This document shows, piece by piece, positions 1-10,816 of a stretch of DNA of 64,000 nucleotides. A program made the translations under genes and the position numbers. Source of the stretch: Bartonella sp. DGB1 (lineage in GTDB: Bacteria > Pseudomonadota > Alphaproteobacteria > Rhizobiales > Rhizobiaceae); the NCBI RefSeq assembly GCF_041345015.1, contig NZ_CP166769.1:496001-560000 (forward strand). The letters are read 5' to 3'. How positions within the stretch are numbered: position 1 is the stretch's first letter; every line of letters begins with the position of its first letter. The notes below the pieces were generated by a model. That model was not told where the DNA came from. It saw only the letters and a program-made list of their open reading frames with translations, and ran no database searches.

Positions 1-1058
1 TTAGAGAGTGGAAAAATTTTTTAATAGAAAATAATCTATCTTATCATGATTGTCCATTAATCACTATAAGTGGTACTAATGGTAAATCTACTACAACAGC
101 TTTGTTAGAATATTTATTAAAGAATATTAATTATAAGACTCAGATAGGTGGTAATATTGGTATTGCTATTTTATCTTTAGAGCCCTTCGAAAAAGACAAA
201 TATTATATAATTGAATTATCATCTTATCAAATAGATTTATCGCCATCGTTATATTCAACTATAGCTTTATTATTAAATATTACGCCTGATCATATCGACA
301 GACATAAAAATTTTTACAATTATAGTAGGATAAAAAGAAGGTTAGTAGAAAATAGTAATATTGCTTTATTGAATGTTGATGATGAAAATATTAGAAAAAT
401 TAAATTAACGAATGCTTATAAAGTATCTATTAAGGATAAAAAAACTTATTATAGAATAGAAAATAATAATTTTATAGCAGGAGATGAGATTTTAACTAAT
501 TTAGGAAAATTAGATAATCTGCCAGGCGAACATAATTTACAAAATTTAGCCATGGCCTTAGCAGCAATAGCCTATATAACTAACAATAAAATAAAAGATA
601 TTAAAGATATTATTAATAATTTTAACGCCTTACCACATAGATTAGAACAAGTTAGAAAATATAAAAATATTATATTTGTTAATGATTCTAAAGCTACTAA
701 TGCACAAGCTACTAAACAAGCTTTACTAGCTTTTAATAATATCCATTGGATTGTTGGTGGAGTTGCTAAAGAGGGTGGAATAAAGGAGCTGTTACCAATT
801 TTGCAAAATGTAACACATGCTTATCTTATTGGAGAAGCAGCACAAGAGTTTGCGCAAGATTTGGTTGGACAGGTTAAATATGATATTTGTCATAATATGG
901 AAACTGCAGTAGTAAAATCTTTTCAAAATGCTATAAGTCAAACTAGTAATAAGCAAAATATTATTTTATTATCACCAGCTTGTGCTAGTTTTGACCAATT
1001 TGATAATTATCTTCAAAGAGGAGATAAATTTAAACAATTGGTTCAACAAATTATATAA
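1..1058 (+). CDS. murD: UDP-N-acetylmuramoylalanine--D-glutamate ligase, 5' end outside window
   Basis: MurD adds D-glutamate to UDP-MurNAc-L-Ala with ATP hydrolysis in the cytoplasmic stage of peptidoglycan synthesis. The reading frame is open from the first base, so the N-terminal UDP-binding domain is cut off by the window edge. Visible motifs in order are the P-loop GTNGKST (bases 72-92), ELSSYQ, NITPDHIDRH in the central ATPase domain, NDSKATN, and the C-terminal LSPACASFDQFDNY followed by QRGDKF. All are characteristic of MurD within the Mur ligase family. The gene leads a same-strand dcw run; ftsW follows 25 bases later. Internal TTG or ATG codons after the P-loop cannot be the true start because the catalytic P-loop lies upstream of them. 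Confidence 0.96.
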   Translation, partial: REWKNFLIENNLSYHDCPLITISGTNGKSTTTALLEYLLKNINYKTQIGGNIGIAILSLEPFEKDKYYIIELSSYQIDLSPSLYSTIALLLNITPDHIDRHKNFYNYSRIKRRLVENSNIALLNVDDENIRKIKLTNAYKVSIKDKKTYYRIENNNFIAGDEILTNLGKLDNLPGEHNLQNLAMALAAIAYITNNKIKDIKDIINNFNALPHRLEQVRKYKNIIFVNDSKATNAQATKQALLAFNNIHWIVGGVAKEGGIKELLPILQNVTHAYLIGEAAQEFAQDLVGQVKYDICHNMETAVVKSFQNAISQTSNKQNIILLSPACASFDQFDNYLQRGDKFKQLVQQII

Positions 1059-1083
1059 TATATATTTGCTATAAGGTAATAAA

Positions 1084-2205
1084 ATGGTGCTAAAAGTTAA
1101 GCAGGGTGGGTTTTTATTTAAGTGGTGGCGTACTGTGGATAGGAGCTTGCTAGTGATAGCTTTACTATTAATTATGGTAGGGCTTATTTTGTCTTTTGCT
1201 TCTACACCTGCAATTGCAAAGAAATATTCTTTACCTTATTATTATTTTGTTATACGACATGTTATTTATTTGTTAATAGCATTATCAATAATGATAGCTA
1301 TATCATTTTTGTCGGTAGAAAATATTTGTAAGTTATCTTTTTTGCTGTTTTTTTTCTCTATATTGTTACTTTTGTTAACTCTTTTTAATGGAATAGAAAT
1401 TAAAGGGGCTAAGCGATGGTTAGCATTTGCTGGAGTATCGTTACAGCCATCTGAATTTATGAAACCATTTTATATAATATGTTCTGCTTTCTTGATGATA
1501 TATGCTGTTAAATATAATAACCTGACTTTAAAAATACTTATGTTTGTAAGTTTACTTGTGGTTGCTACTTTATTAATTTTACAACCAGATTATGGCCAAA
1601 TGATTTTGATTTTTTTAATATGGTCAATTATGTATTTTTTATCTGGAGCTTCGTTGATTTTAATAATGCCCTTGGTTGGAATATTGGCCACTATAACGAT
1701 GATAGCTTATTTTTATGTTTCACATTTTAGAAATAGAATTATTAGTTTTATTACTGGTGAGGGGAATAATTTTCAGACCGAATTAGCAATTGATGCTATT
1801 AAAAAAGGTGGATGGTTTGGGGTTGGTCCTGGTGAAGGAAAAATTAAAAATATTTTACCAGATAGTTATACTGATTTTATTTTTGTAGTGGCGGCAGAAG
1901 AATTTGGAATTATATTTTGTATTATTATTTTACTGTTATACCTTGTTTTATTTGTCAGGTTAATTTATTTGTCTATGCAGCAATCAGATTTATTTAAAAG
2001 ATTAGCTATCGCAGGACTCGCATTATTGCTAATCCTGCAAGCGCTGGTTAATATATCTGTGAATGTTAACTTGATACCTTCTAAGGGAATGACATTAACC
2101 TTAATATCTTATGGAGGATCATCGTTAATAGCTAGTGCTATAGCAATAGGATTATTATTAGGACTTACCCGTAAATATCCTAAAATATTTTTTTATAACA
2201 GATAA
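1084..2205 (+). CDS. ftsW: SEDS-family peptidoglycan glycosyltransferase FtsW
   Basis: FtsW polymerises lipid II at the division septum together with a class B penicillin-binding protein. The 373-residue protein is almost entirely hydrophobic, with about ten membrane segments. It carries the SEDS signature near its end, including ISYGGSS and the preceding NLIPSKGMTLT. KGAKRWL and QPSEFMKP in the first half, and GGWFGVGPGEGK in the large periplasmic loop, fit FtsW rather than a permease. Its position between murD and murG is the classical dcw position and separates it from RodA. Length is typical for the family. Confidence 0.95.
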   Translation: MVLKVKQGGFLFKWWRTVDRSLLVIALLLIMVGLILSFASTPAIAKKYSLPYYYFVIRHVIYLLIALSIMIAISFLSVENICKLSFLLFFFSILLLLLTLFNGIEIKGAKRWLAFAGVSLQPSEFMKPFYIICSAFLMIYAVKYNNLTLKILMFVSLLVVATLLILQPDYGQMILIFLIWSIMYFLSGASLILIMPLVGILATITMIAYFYVSHFRNRIISFITGEGNNFQTELAIDAIKKGGWFGVGPGEGKIKNILPDSYTDFIFVVAAEEFGIIFCIIILLLYLVLFVRLIYLSMQQSDLFKRLAIAGLALLLILQALVNISVNVNLIPSKGMTLTLISYGGSSLIASAIAIGLLLGLTRKYPKIFFYNR

Positions 2206-2220
2206 TTATATGAGGCAAAA

Positions 2221-3351
2221 GTGAAAAATAATAACGTAATAATTCTAGTTGCAGGAGGAACCGGAGGACATTTATTTCCAGCACAGTCCTTAGCTGAAGA
2301 ATTAAGAAAAGAAAAAGTGCAGATAATTTTATTTACTGATAATAGAGCAAAAAAGTTTGTTAATAGTAATGTTTTTGATAAAATATATGCGCTACCAGCA
2401 GCGACAATAAATAGTAAAAATCCTGTTAAAATAATTAAAACTATTTTTACTTTAATGAAAGGTCTTTATAAGGCTAATCAATTGATTAAAAAATATAAAC
2501 CAAAATTATTAGTAGGATTTGGAGGATATCCTACTTTGGCTCCTGTATTTGCTGCTCGGTTAAATTCTATACCTACTTTAATACATGAACAAAATAAAGT
2601 AATGGGACGAGCAAATAAGCTGTTATCGCGTTGGGTAAAGGCAATAGCTTTAGGTTTTCCTTTGTCTGATAATAAATATTCTTATAAGACTTTGGTTACT
2701 GGAATTCCTCTAAGAGAAGAAGTATTAAAGCAATTACCCGCGGATTATAATATACCGAATGAAGAAGAAAAATTTAATTTATTAATTTTTGGTGGAAGTC
2801 AGGGTGCAAGTTTTTTTACTGAGATTTTTGCCGAGACTTTACCTAAATTAGATAAAGAAATATTAAAAAAATTTTCTATAACTCAACAAGTGCGAAACAA
2901 TCACGATTATCAAAAACTTAATAAAATTTACAGTGATTTAGGTTTGCAATTTGAGCTTTCAGAATTTTTTACTAATATGCCTTTATTGATGAAAAAAGCT
3001 CATTTTATTATATCAAGAGCAGGTGCATCTACTGTAACTGAAATATCAGCTATGGGACGCCCGGCTTTATTGATACCTTTTCCCCATGCTTTAGATCATG
3101 ATCAGGCACTCAATGCTGAATATTTAGTGGAAAGCGGTGCGATAACAGTAATAAAAGAAAATGACTTAAATGTAGAAAAATTAATATATATTTTAACTAA
3201 TTTACTCACTAATAGTGAAAAATTTAAAATTCAAGCGAAAAATCTTTATGAAAAATCTCCTGCTGATATTAATAAAAATTTATTTAAATTAACACAAGGC
3301 ATGATGAATAAAAAATCTATTGATATTATAAAAAAGGATCTAAAACTATGA
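2221..3351 (+). CDS. murG: UDP-GlcNAc:lipid I N-acetylglucosamine transferase MurG
   Basis: MurG transfers GlcNAc from UDP-GlcNAc to lipid I, making lipid II on the inner face of the membrane. The 376-residue protein has two Rossmann-like GT-B halves. The N-terminal glycine-rich loop [10 protein letters not shown] is at residues 12-21, [10 protein letters not shown] follows, then GGSQGA near residue 191 and [10 protein letters not shown] near residue 264, which binds the nucleotide sugar. Translation starts at GTG, supported by GAGG about five bases upstream; there is no better ATG. The gene ends in a four-base overlap with murC, consistent with translational coupling. Confidence 0.95.
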   Translation: MKNNNVIILVAGGTGGHLFPAQSLAEELRKEKVQIILFTDNRAKKFVNSNVFDKIYALPAATINSKNPVKIIKTIFTLMKGLYKANQLIKKYKPKLLVGFGGYPTLAPVFAARLNSIPTLIHEQNKVMGRANKLLSRWVKAIALGFPLSDNKYSYKTLVTGIPLREEVLKQLPADYNIPNEEEKFNLLIFGGSQGASFFTEIFAETLPKLDKEILKKFSITQQVRNNHDYQKLNKIYSDLGLQFELSEFFTNMPLLMKKAHFIISRAGASTVTEISAMGRPALLIPFPHALDHDQALNAEYLVESGAITVIKENDLNVEKLIYILTNLLTNSEKFKIQAKNLYEKSPADINKNLFKLTQGMMNKKSIDIIKKDLKL

Positions 3352-4757
3352 AAATGTCCCTAAATATTGGTTGTATTCATTTTATCGGAATTGGGGGGAT
3401 TGGAATGAGTGGTATTGCTGAGGCATTACATATTTTAGGTTATAAAATCCAAGGGTCTGATCAAGTTGAAAATTCTAATGTTATTCGTTTAAGGCAGAAA
3501 GGTATTAAAATCTTTATAGGTCATCATGTTAAACATGTAGAGGAGGCAGATGTTGTAGTAGTCTCAACCGCCGTTCAAGCGACTAATATAGAATTAAAAA
3601 GAGCTAGAGAAAGACGTATACCAATTGTTAAAAGAGCTGAAATGCTAGCCGAGTTAATGCGGTTTAGGCAATCTATTGCTATAGGTGGTACGCATGGTAA
3701 AACTACTACTACTTCTATTATAGCCACTTTACTGAATGAAGGAAAATATGATCCTACAGTAATAAATGGAGGTATAATAAATGCATATGGTACTAATGCT
3801 TATATAGGTAAAGGTAATTGGATGGTTGTTGAAGCTGATGAAAGTGATGGCACCTTTTTAAATTTACCTACGGATATTGCTGTAGTAACTAATATTGATC
3901 CAGAGCATTTAGATTTTTATCATAATTATGACAATGTAATAGCAGCTTTTAAAAGATTTATTGAAAATATTCCTTTTTATGGGCTAGCAGTATTATGTAA
4001 TGATCATCCAATAGTGAGAGATTTAGCAAGTAAAATTGTAGATAGACGTATTGTAACTTATGGATTTGATGATAGTGCGGATGTAGTATGCACTAATTAC
4101 ATGGTACAATCTGGTAGAACTATTTTCGATGTTTTGATAAAACCACGGAAGCGTAAAGGAAATATTGAGTTAAAGTCTTTAGAATTACCATTACCAGGAA
4201 AATATAACATCTCTAATGCCTTGGCTGCTATAGTTGTAGCTTATACTATTGGAGTTAGTGAAGCGGCTATTAGAAGAGGGTTGAAGAATTTTTCTGGGGT
4301 AAAACGTAGATTTACCTTAACTGGATCATGGCGAGGTGTGAATTTTTATGATGATTATGCGCATCACCCGGTAGAAATAGCAGCTGTGTTAGAAGCAGCA
4401 AGGGATAGTTGTTCAGGTAGAGTAATTTTAATTATGCAGCCGCATAGATATAGTAGATTGGCTAATTTATTTGAGGAATTTGTTAATTGTATGAATTTAG
4501 CGGATATTATTATTGTTACTCCAGTCTATGAAGCGGGAGAAGAAGTTATTGAAGGTATGAATTCTATTAATTTGGTAAATAGAATTCATGATCAAGGTAA
4601 GAAAGAAACTTATCACTTAAAAAATCTAGAAGAAATAATAGATTTTTTACAATGTAATAGTAAAGCAGATGATTTAGTATTATGCGTTGGAGCTGGTAAT
4701 ATTACTAGTTGGTCTTATGAGTTGCCTATTGAGCTAAATAAAAGGTATAATAAATGA
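3348..4757 (+). CDS. murC: UDP-N-acetylmuramate--L-alanine ligase MurC
   Basis: MurC joins L-alanine to UDP-MurNAc, the first step of stem-peptide synthesis. The 469-residue protein shows the N-terminal nucleotide loop [12 protein letters not shown] (residues 15-26), the ATP P-loop [10 protein letters not shown] near residue 113, [21 protein letters not shown], and in the third domain DDYAHHP and QPHRYSR. These are the family hallmarks, and the length is standard. The start ATG overlaps the murG stop and has AAGGA upstream. The 3' end overlaps murB through an ATGA junction. Confidence 0.97.
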   Translation: MKMSLNIGCIHFIGIGGIGMSGIAEALHILGYKIQGSDQVENSNVIRLRQKGIKIFIGHHVKHVEEADVVVVSTAVQATNIELKRARERRIPIVKRAEMLAELMRFRQSIAIGGTHGKTTTTSIIATLLNEGKYDPTVINGGIINAYGTNAYIGKGNWMVVEADESDGTFLNLPTDIAVVTNIDPEHLDFYHNYDNVIAAFKRFIENIPFYGLAVLCNDHPIVRDLASKIVDRRIVTYGFDDSADVVCTNYMVQSGRTIFDVLIKPRKRKGNIELKSLELPLPGKYNISNALAAIVVAYTIGVSEAAIRRGLKNFSGVKRRFTLTGSWRGVNFYDDYAHHPVEIAAVLEAARDSCSGRVILIMQPHRYSRLANLFEEFVNCMNLADIIIVTPVYEAGEEVIEGMNSINLVNRIHDQGKKETYHLKNLEEIIDFLQCNSKADDLVLCVGAGNITSWSYELPIELNKRYNK

Positions 4758-5692
4758 TAGATGGTGTAAAGTTATTTAATGATTTGAAAGATAAATTTAT
4801 AGATATTGAAGGAAATTTTACTCCTAATTTTGAACTAGGTAAAGCTAGTTGGTTTAGAACTGGAGGTCAGGTAGAAATTTTATTTGAGCCTGCAAGTTTA
4901 GAGGATTTGATTAAATTTATTAAATTATTACCAAAAGATATACCTATAAAATTAATAGGTATGGGTTCTAATGTTTTGGTAAGAGATGGAGGATTACAAG
5001 GATTTGTTATAAGATTATCGCCAAGGATATTTGGAGACATTAAATTATTATCACCTAACTTGGTCTCTGTTGGAGCTGGTGCTCCAGATAAGTGGCTTTC
5101 TAATTTTGCTTTAAAAAATGCTTTAGGTAATTTCCATTTTTATCAGGGTATTCCAGGGTTAATAGGAGGAGCTCTGCGCATGAATGCAGGAGCTAATGGT
5201 TTAGAAACAAGTCAATTATTACAGGAAGTAACAATATTAGATTTACAAGGAAAATTACATAAAATAAATGTATCTGAGATGGGATATAGTTATAGACATT
5301 GTAGTTTGCCTAAAGATATTATTTTTATTGATGCTACTTTTATAGCAGAAAAAGAAGACCCACAAAAAATACAACAAGATATTGAAAATGTACAATCTCA
5401 CCGTAATAAAATGCAGCCCGTTAAAGAAAAAACTGGCGGGTCAACATTTAAAAATCCAGCAGGCTATTCTGCTTGGAAATTGATTGAAGAGGTAGGTGGA
5501 AGAGGATTTAAATATGGAGGTGCACAAATGTCACCTTTACATTGTAACTTTATGGTGAATTTTAATGAAGCCTCAGCTTATGACCTAGAAACACTAGGAG
5601 AATTAATGCGGAATAAAGTGTTAGAGCAAAAGCAGATAGAACTAGAGTGGGAAATAGATATCATTGGTCAACTAAAAAAGATAAATAATTAA
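4754..5692 (+). CDS. murB: UDP-N-acetylenolpyruvoylglucosamine reductase MurB
   Basis: MurB is the FAD/NADPH enzyme that reduces UDP-GlcNAc-enolpyruvate to UDP-MurNAc. The 312-residue protein has the FAD-binding PCMH fold with [12 protein letters not shown] (about residues 69-80) and [18 protein letters not shown] (about 129-146). The C-terminal substrate domain contains [10 protein letters not shown], where the serine is the expected proton donor, and [12 protein letters not shown]. It starts in a four-base overlap with murC and is followed by a 96-base gap before ddl, the largest spacer in this part of the cluster. Confidence 0.96.
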   Translation: MIDGVKLFNDLKDKFIDIEGNFTPNFELGKASWFRTGGQVEILFEPASLEDLIKFIKLLPKDIPIKLIGMGSNVLVRDGGLQGFVIRLSPRIFGDIKLLSPNLVSVGAGAPDKWLSNFALKNALGNFHFYQGIPGLIGGALRMNAGANGLETSQLLQEVTILDLQGKLHKINVSEMGYSYRHCSLPKDIIFIDATFIAEKEDPQKIQQDIENVQSHRNKMQPVKEKTGGSTFKNPAGYSAWKLIEEVGGRGFKYGGAQMSPLHCNFMVNFNEASAYDLETLGELMRNKVLEQKQIELEWEIDIIGQLKKINN

Positions 5693-5788
5693 CAGCTTTG
5701 AATGATATGTTAATTACGGGTAAAGGGAGATTTATTAACTATTTAGAAAAATTTTATCTATAAAAAGACTCTCATAGGAGATGATGTT

Positions 5789-6709
5789 ATGGCTAAAAAA
5801 CACATAGTAATATTAATGGGAGGTCTATCAGCAGAGCGAGAAGTTAGTTTAGCGTCAGGAGAAGCCAGCGCAGAAGCTTTAGAAAACTTAGGGTATAAGG
5901 TAACTAGATTAGATGTTGATCATAGTTTGATACAAAGTTTACAAAATTTGAACCCTGATATAGTGTTAAATATGCTGCATGGCGAATATGGCGAAGATGG
6001 TATCATTCAAGGTATCTTAGAATATTTACAAATAGCTTATAGTCATTCTGGTGTGTTATCTTCTGCATTAGCTATGAATAAAGATCTTTCTAAAAAAATT
6101 GTGTCATCTGCTGATGTTACCGTAGCTCCTTCTGTAGTTGTTAATAAAAATGATTTATTAAAGGGCGACCCACTTAAAAGACCCTATATTATTAAACCTG
6201 TGTTAGGCGGTGGTTCAAGTGTAGGTGTATTTTTGGTTGCTAATGATAATGAAAATATTTCTGACATAATTAATAAAGCTAATTGGAAATCTGATGAGCA
6301 ATTATTAGTAGAAAAATATATTCCAGGTAGAGAGTTAACATGCGCGGTTATGGGTAATAAAAGTTTGGGGGTCTGTGAAATTGTCGATGTTAATTCAAAA
6401 ATTTATGATTATAGTGCAAAATATACAACAAATGGTTCAAAACATATTTGTCCTGCAAAAATTTTACCAAATATTTACGAACAAATAGAGATAATGTCTG
6501 TAAATGCTCATATAGCTTTAGGGTGTCGTGGAATTAGCAGATCAGATTTCCGTTTTAATGAGGATACTGGTGAATTAATATGGTTGGAATTAAATAGCCA
6601 GCCTGGAATGACAAAAACATCTCTTGTGCCAGATATCGCAAAAGCGGCGGGCATATCTTTTAGTGAATTATTAGAGTGGATGGTGGAGGATGCTTCTTGC
6701 AGGCGTTAA
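5789..6709 (+). CDS. ddl: D-alanine--D-alanine ligase
   Basis: Ddl joins two D-alanines for the end of the peptidoglycan stem. The 306-residue ATP-grasp protein has the N-terminal LMGGLSAEREVSL loop, LHGEYGEDG, the ATP-binding IIKPVLGGGSSVGV, EKYIPGREL, and the C-terminal metal-binding ELNSQPGMTKTSLVP. AGGAGATGATGTT precedes the ATG, giving a clear ribosome site. Its reading frame ends inside the longest possible frame of ftsQ; with the start preferred there, the two genes are separated by 14 bases. The dcw setting supports the DdlB-type role. Confidence 0.95.
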   Translation: MAKKHIVILMGGLSAEREVSLASGEASAEALENLGYKVTRLDVDHSLIQSLQNLNPDIVLNMLHGEYGEDGIIQGILEYLQIAYSHSGVLSSALAMNKDLSKKIVSSADVTVAPSVVVNKNDLLKGDPLKRPYIIKPVLGGGSSVGVFLVANDNENISDIINKANWKSDEQLLVEKYIPGRELTCAVMGNKSLGVCEIVDVNSKIYDYSAKYTTNGSKHICPAKILPNIYEQIEIMSVNAHIALGCRGISRSDFRFNEDTGELIWLELNSQPGMTKTSLVPDIAKAAGISFSELLEWMVEDASCRR

Positions 6710-6723
6710 TAACTGATACAAAA

Positions 6724-7608
6724 ATGTACAAAAATAAAATATCTATTAATATAATTCATCGTTGGTGGAAAAGCTTTTCTTTTGCCATGGTAAAATTTTG
6801 CCGCGCTTTTCCGGTGTTACCTAAAAGATTTGGAATTTATTTAAGTATATGGTTGTTTCTATTAACTTTCGTTTATGGAGCTATTATTGGTGGACATTTA
6901 ACTATGATCGTTAATAATGTTTCTAAATATTTAGGTATTACAGTTACAAAAGTAAATATTACCGGTTTACATTATTTAAAAGAAAAGAATATTTTAGAAA
7001 TTTTAGCCTATCAAAAAGATCAATCAATTTTAGATTTTGATATTTGGGAAGCTAAAAAAAGGATAGAACAACTTCCGTGGGTAGAGAAAGTTTCGTTAAC
7101 TAAATATTATCCTAATAATATTAATATAGATGTTGTTGAAAGAAAACCATTTGCTATCTTACAGATAGAAGATAATTTTAAATTAGTAGATAAATTTGGA
7201 ACTATATTGACTAACCTAGAGAGAGATCAACTGCCAGCTTTACCTCTAATAGCAGGAAAGGCAGATGTAACTAAATTTGTAGAATTATGGAATTCTTTGA
7301 AAAAATATCCAGTATTGTTAAATAGAATTTCTGGATTTATTTGGGTATCAGGAAGAAGATGGGATATTTTATTACGTGATAATGTACAGGTTAAATTACC
7401 AGAATTTAATTGGAAAGATAAAATTAAACAGCTTGTTTTTTTACAAGAAAAATATAGTTCTTTTTTAAAAGATATAAATGTAATTGACTTGCGGTTAGAG
7501 GATAGAATTACTTTGCAAGTTACGAATAAAATTAAAAGTTTGAATGACGCGCGAATTAGAAGTGCATTGAAAAATGCACCTAATATGTCGTCTTTGTTAG
7601 TACGTTAG
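6724..7608 (+). CDS. ftsQ: Cell division protein FtsQ
   Basis: FtsQ is a bitopic inner-membrane protein that links the early divisome to FtsL/FtsB and FtsW/FtsI. From the ATG at 6724 it has a basic cytoplasmic tail, one membrane segment at about residues 27-50, and a periplasmic POTRA domain (ITKVNITGLHYLKEKNI through VSLTKYYPNNINIDVVERKP), followed by the beta-rich FtsQ domain. The frame could open at GTG 6676 inside ddl, which would add 16 residues (MDGGGCFLQA...) encoded in overlap. I prefer 6724 because those residues look like out-of-frame ddl sequence, although neither start has a strong ribosome site. ftsA follows after nine bases. Confidence 0.93.
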   Translation: MYKNKISINIIHRWWKSFSFAMVKFCRAFPVLPKRFGIYLSIWLFLLTFVYGAIIGGHLTMIVNNVSKYLGITVTKVNITGLHYLKEKNILEILAYQKDQSILDFDIWEAKKRIEQLPWVEKVSLTKYYPNNINIDVVERKPFAILQIEDNFKLVDKFGTILTNLERDQLPALPLIAGKADVTKFVELWNSLKKYPVLLNRISGFIWVSGRRWDILLRDNVQVKLPEFNWKDKIKQLVFLQEKYSSFLKDINVIDLRLEDRITLQVTNKIKSLNDARIRSALKNAPNMSSLLVR

Positions 7609-7617
7609 GAAAGTTGT

Positions 7618-8937
7618 ATGGGGTTATTCAATCGTTCAACTACGCTTACTAATTTTAGAAGTAAATCTAGAATATTAAGCTTGTTAGATGTTGGTTCAAA
7701 TAAAGTCGCTTGTATGATAGTAAGATTAGTGCCGCAACCAGAAACAACAAGTTTATATCAGCGTACTCATAAAATTGAAAAGTTAGGATTTTATTGTCAA
7801 AGATCACATGGAATAAGTAGAGGATCCGTAGTAGATATGGCTGCTGCAGAAAGTGCTATTCGTATTGCAGTTGATCGAGCTGAGACGCAAGCTGGAGTTA
7901 TAGTAAATTCGTTAATAGTTAGTTTGTCCGGTAATCATATTTATAATTATAATTGTCGTGGTTCTAAAAAATTTATAGAACAAAATATCAATAAAAGACT
8001 AATTCAAAATGTAATAAAATATAGTTTAAAAAATATAGAAGATATACCGCAAAAGTTATTATATGCAGCACCTATTAACTATTATATAGGTGGTAAAACA
8101 AGAGTAGTTGATCCTATGCATATGTATGCTGATCAATTAGATGTCGATGTTTATGCTATCTTAGCGGACAGGCAAAATTTATGTAACTTAGAAGTTTGTT
8201 TAAATAGAGCTCAGTTAGCAGTAGAGTCTTTTGTACCTGCTCCAGTAGCTAGTGCAATATCATCTATTACCGCTGATGATGCAAAAAACGGGGTGGTATG
8301 TATAGATTTTGGTGCTGGCTCTACAAGTGCATGTGTTGTAAAAGATGAAAAAATAATTCATGTGGATTCAATTAATATGGGTGGCGATATGGTAACTTCA
8401 GATATTGCTACTGTATTAAATATTAATATCATAGAAGCTGAAAAAATAAAATTAGCTTATGGAGCTTATCGAGTAGATCAAAAAAATGATATGAAGAATT
8501 TTACAGTAAATTCTTTTGTACCAGGAGAAGGACATTGCCGTGAAGAATATAGTTATTCTTTTTTGTCTTCCATAATTAGGGCAAGAGTGAAAGAAACTAT
8601 TGAATTACTGCGAAAGCGGCTATATAATGCAGGGGTAGGAAATATTTTAAGTCGTAATATTGTAATTACGGGTGGAGCAAGTTTGTTACCTTGGCTGAAA
8701 GAAGCGATTGCAGAATTAACAAAAGCACAAGTAAGACAAGGTCGACCATTTGGTGTTGCTGGTTTGGATAAAGCAGCAAGTAATGGTAGTTATTCAACAT
8801 TAGTTGGGCTCGCTGTTTATCCGCAAATGTTACAACGGCAGCAAATATCGCTACAAAATATAATTACGCCCATTGATCAATTAACAATGATAGAATATGA
8901 AAAGCCTTTATCTTTTATTACAAAATGGTTAAAATAA
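7618..8937 (+). CDS. ftsA: Cell division protein FtsA
   Basis: FtsA is the actin-like ATPase that tethers FtsZ to the membrane. The 439-residue protein opens with the phosphate-1 motif LLDVGSNKVACMI and has the phosphate-2 motif VCIDFGAGSTSACVV in the middle. NIVITGGASLLPWL is near the C-terminal half and GRPFGVAGL follows. The last residues, PLSFITKWLK, form the expected short amphipathic membrane-targeting helix. AGGA lies eight bases before the ATG. The gene sits in the conserved order ftsQ-ftsA-ftsZ, 30 bases before ftsZ. Confidence 0.95.
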   Translation: MGLFNRSTTLTNFRSKSRILSLLDVGSNKVACMIVRLVPQPETTSLYQRTHKIEKLGFYCQRSHGISRGSVVDMAAAESAIRIAVDRAETQAGVIVNSLIVSLSGNHIYNYNCRGSKKFIEQNINKRLIQNVIKYSLKNIEDIPQKLLYAAPINYYIGGKTRVVDPMHMYADQLDVDVYAILADRQNLCNLEVCLNRAQLAVESFVPAPVASAISSITADDAKNGVVCIDFGAGSTSACVVKDEKIIHVDSINMGGDMVTSDIATVLNINIIEAEKIKLAYGAYRVDQKNDMKNFTVNSFVPGEGHCREEYSYSFLSSIIRARVKETIELLRKRLYNAGVGNILSRNIVITGGASLLPWLKEAIAELTKAQVRQGRPFGVAGLDKAASNGSYSTLVGLAVYPQMLQRQQISLQNIITPIDQLTMIEYEKPLSFITKWLK

Positions 8938-8967
8938 AGCTGCACACATTGTGAAAAGGATGACGAT

Positions 8968-10722
8968 ATGCCAATAACTCTTAAAAAACCTGACATTGCC
9001 GAGCTTAAGCCTCGTATCACAGTTTTCGGAGTTGGAGGCGGTGGTGGAAATGCAGTCAATAATATGATCGCGGCTGGATTAAAAGGCGTAGATTTCGTTG
9101 TAGCTAACACCGACGCTCAAGCTCTTATGTCTTCTAAATCTGAAAGAATTATTCAATTAGGGGCCTCTGTTACTGAAGGTTTAGGAGCTGGTTCTCATCC
9201 AGAGGTAGGTAAAGCAGCTGCTGAAGAATGTTTAGATGAAATTAGAGATCATTTATCAAATACACATATGTGTTTTGTAACTGCAGGCATGGGTGGAGGA
9301 ACTGGAACAGGATCTTCACCAGTTGTTGCAAAAGTTGCTAGAGAACAAGGTATCTTAACTGTAGGCGTTGTCACAAAACCATTTCATTTTGAAGGTCCTA
9401 GAAGAATGAAAGCCGCTGAGGCTGGTATCGAAGAGTTACAAAAATATGTTGATACGTTAATTGTAATACCTAATCAAAATTTATTTAGAGTAGCTAATGA
9501 AAAAACTACTTTTGCGCATGCTTTTTCTATGGCTGATCAAGTTTTATATTCAGGGGTAGCTTGTATTACCGATCTTATGGTAAAAGAGGGTTTAATTAAT
9601 TTAGATTTTGCTGATGTTAAATCTGTAATGCATCAGATGGGTAAAGCTATGATGGGAACAGGAGAAGCATCTGGTGAAGATAGAGCTGTTAAAGCTGCCG
9701 AAGCTGCTATTTCTAATCCTTTGTTAGATGAAACTTCTATGAAAGGCGCTAAAGGATTATTAGTATCTATAACTGGAGGAAATGATATTACCTTATTTGA
9801 AGTAGATCAAGCTGCTACAAGAATAAGAGAAGAAGTAGACCCAGATGCTAATATTATCGTTGGAGCAACACATGAAGATAGTTTGGATGGAACAATTAAA
9901 GTTTCTGTAGTTGCTACTGGAATTGATAATTCTGATTTAATAGATGATGAACAAAATTATAATGATAGAGAAAAAGTATCTAATTTTTCTACGGTAAATA
10001 CTAAAATTATTAATGAACCAATAAAACATGTAACTGCTGATAAGGAAATAACTAATAAAGATGCTAATTTAGAAATTCAGTTAGAGAAAAATATTGTTAG
10101 TAATAATTTAGTTGATGAATTTGATAAAAAAACCGAAGAAAGCAATATTTTAGATAATAAACTAGAGAATTATTCAAGATTTTCTCAAAAAATTAATCAA
10201 GATATAATAGATAAAAATTCAGAAAAACTATATGATAATTTAGTTGAACAAAGTGTAAATCAAGATACAACAGTAGGTATTATGAGGGCAGAAACTACGG
10301 CGAAAGCTCAAGCTTTTCAATATAATAAAGATGATACCCCGCAAGATAATACATCTATGAATACACAAATACAAGTAAAGACATTAGTGCAAGAAAGATT
10401 AAATCGTCATGAATATCCAGATATTATAGATAGTTACAAACAGGATATAGATGACTATAATTTCACCGAAAGAGAAGAGGCTACTCCTAGAGGCTTATGG
10501 CAAAAAATTACTCATAGTTTGAGAGGTGGACGTAAAGCAACTGATGGATTAGCTAAACTTGAGCCAGCAGATGAAATATATCAGAATAATAATAAGAGCG
10601 ATTATAATATAGATTATAATAGAAATTTTAATCAACAAACTCGTAAAAAAAATGAGTTTGATCCAGAGCAACAAGAACAATTGGAAATACCTGCTTTTTT
10701 GCGGCAGCAGGGAAATAAATAG
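8968..10722 (+). CDS. ftsZ: Cell division GTPase FtsZ with long C-terminal linker
   Basis: FtsZ is the tubulin-like GTPase that forms the Z-ring. The first 320 residues are the conserved GTPase, with the tubulin signature GGGTGTG at residues 110-116, VANTDAQAL and [11 protein letters not shown]. The protein is 584 residues, well beyond the roughly 380 of E. coli. The extra length is a charged, Asn- and Asp-rich linker of about 240 residues, as is common in alphaproteobacteria. The tail EIPAFLRQQ is the conserved peptide that binds FtsA and other partners. GAAAAGGATG gives a good ribosome site. Confidence 0.97.
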   Translation: MPITLKKPDIAELKPRITVFGVGGGGGNAVNNMIAAGLKGVDFVVANTDAQALMSSKSERIIQLGASVTEGLGAGSHPEVGKAAAEECLDEIRDHLSNTHMCFVTAGMGGGTGTGSSPVVAKVAREQGILTVGVVTKPFHFEGPRRMKAAEAGIEELQKYVDTLIVIPNQNLFRVANEKTTFAHAFSMADQVLYSGVACITDLMVKEGLINLDFADVKSVMHQMGKAMMGTGEASGEDRAVKAAEAAISNPLLDETSMKGAKGLLVSITGGNDITLFEVDQAATRIREEVDPDANIIVGATHEDSLDGTIKVSVVATGIDNSDLIDDEQNYNDREKVSNFSTVNTKIINEPIKHVTADKEITNKDANLEIQLEKNIVSNNLVDEFDKKTEESNILDNKLENYSRFSQKINQDIIDKNSEKLYDNLVEQSVNQDTTVGIMRAETTAKAQAFQYNKDDTPQDNTSMNTQIQVKTLVQERLNRHEYPDIIDSYKQDIDDYNFTEREEATPRGLWQKITHSLRGGRKATDGLAKLEPADEIYQNNNKSDYNIDYNRNFNQQTRKKNEFDPEQQEQLEIPAFLRQQGNK

Positions 10723-10816
10723 CATATTGTTAAAAATACTTATATATCAAAGATAAATATTAATTAATGATATTGTTTTAGTAATAAGTGAAGAATTATA
10801 GTTGGAGAATTTTTAA

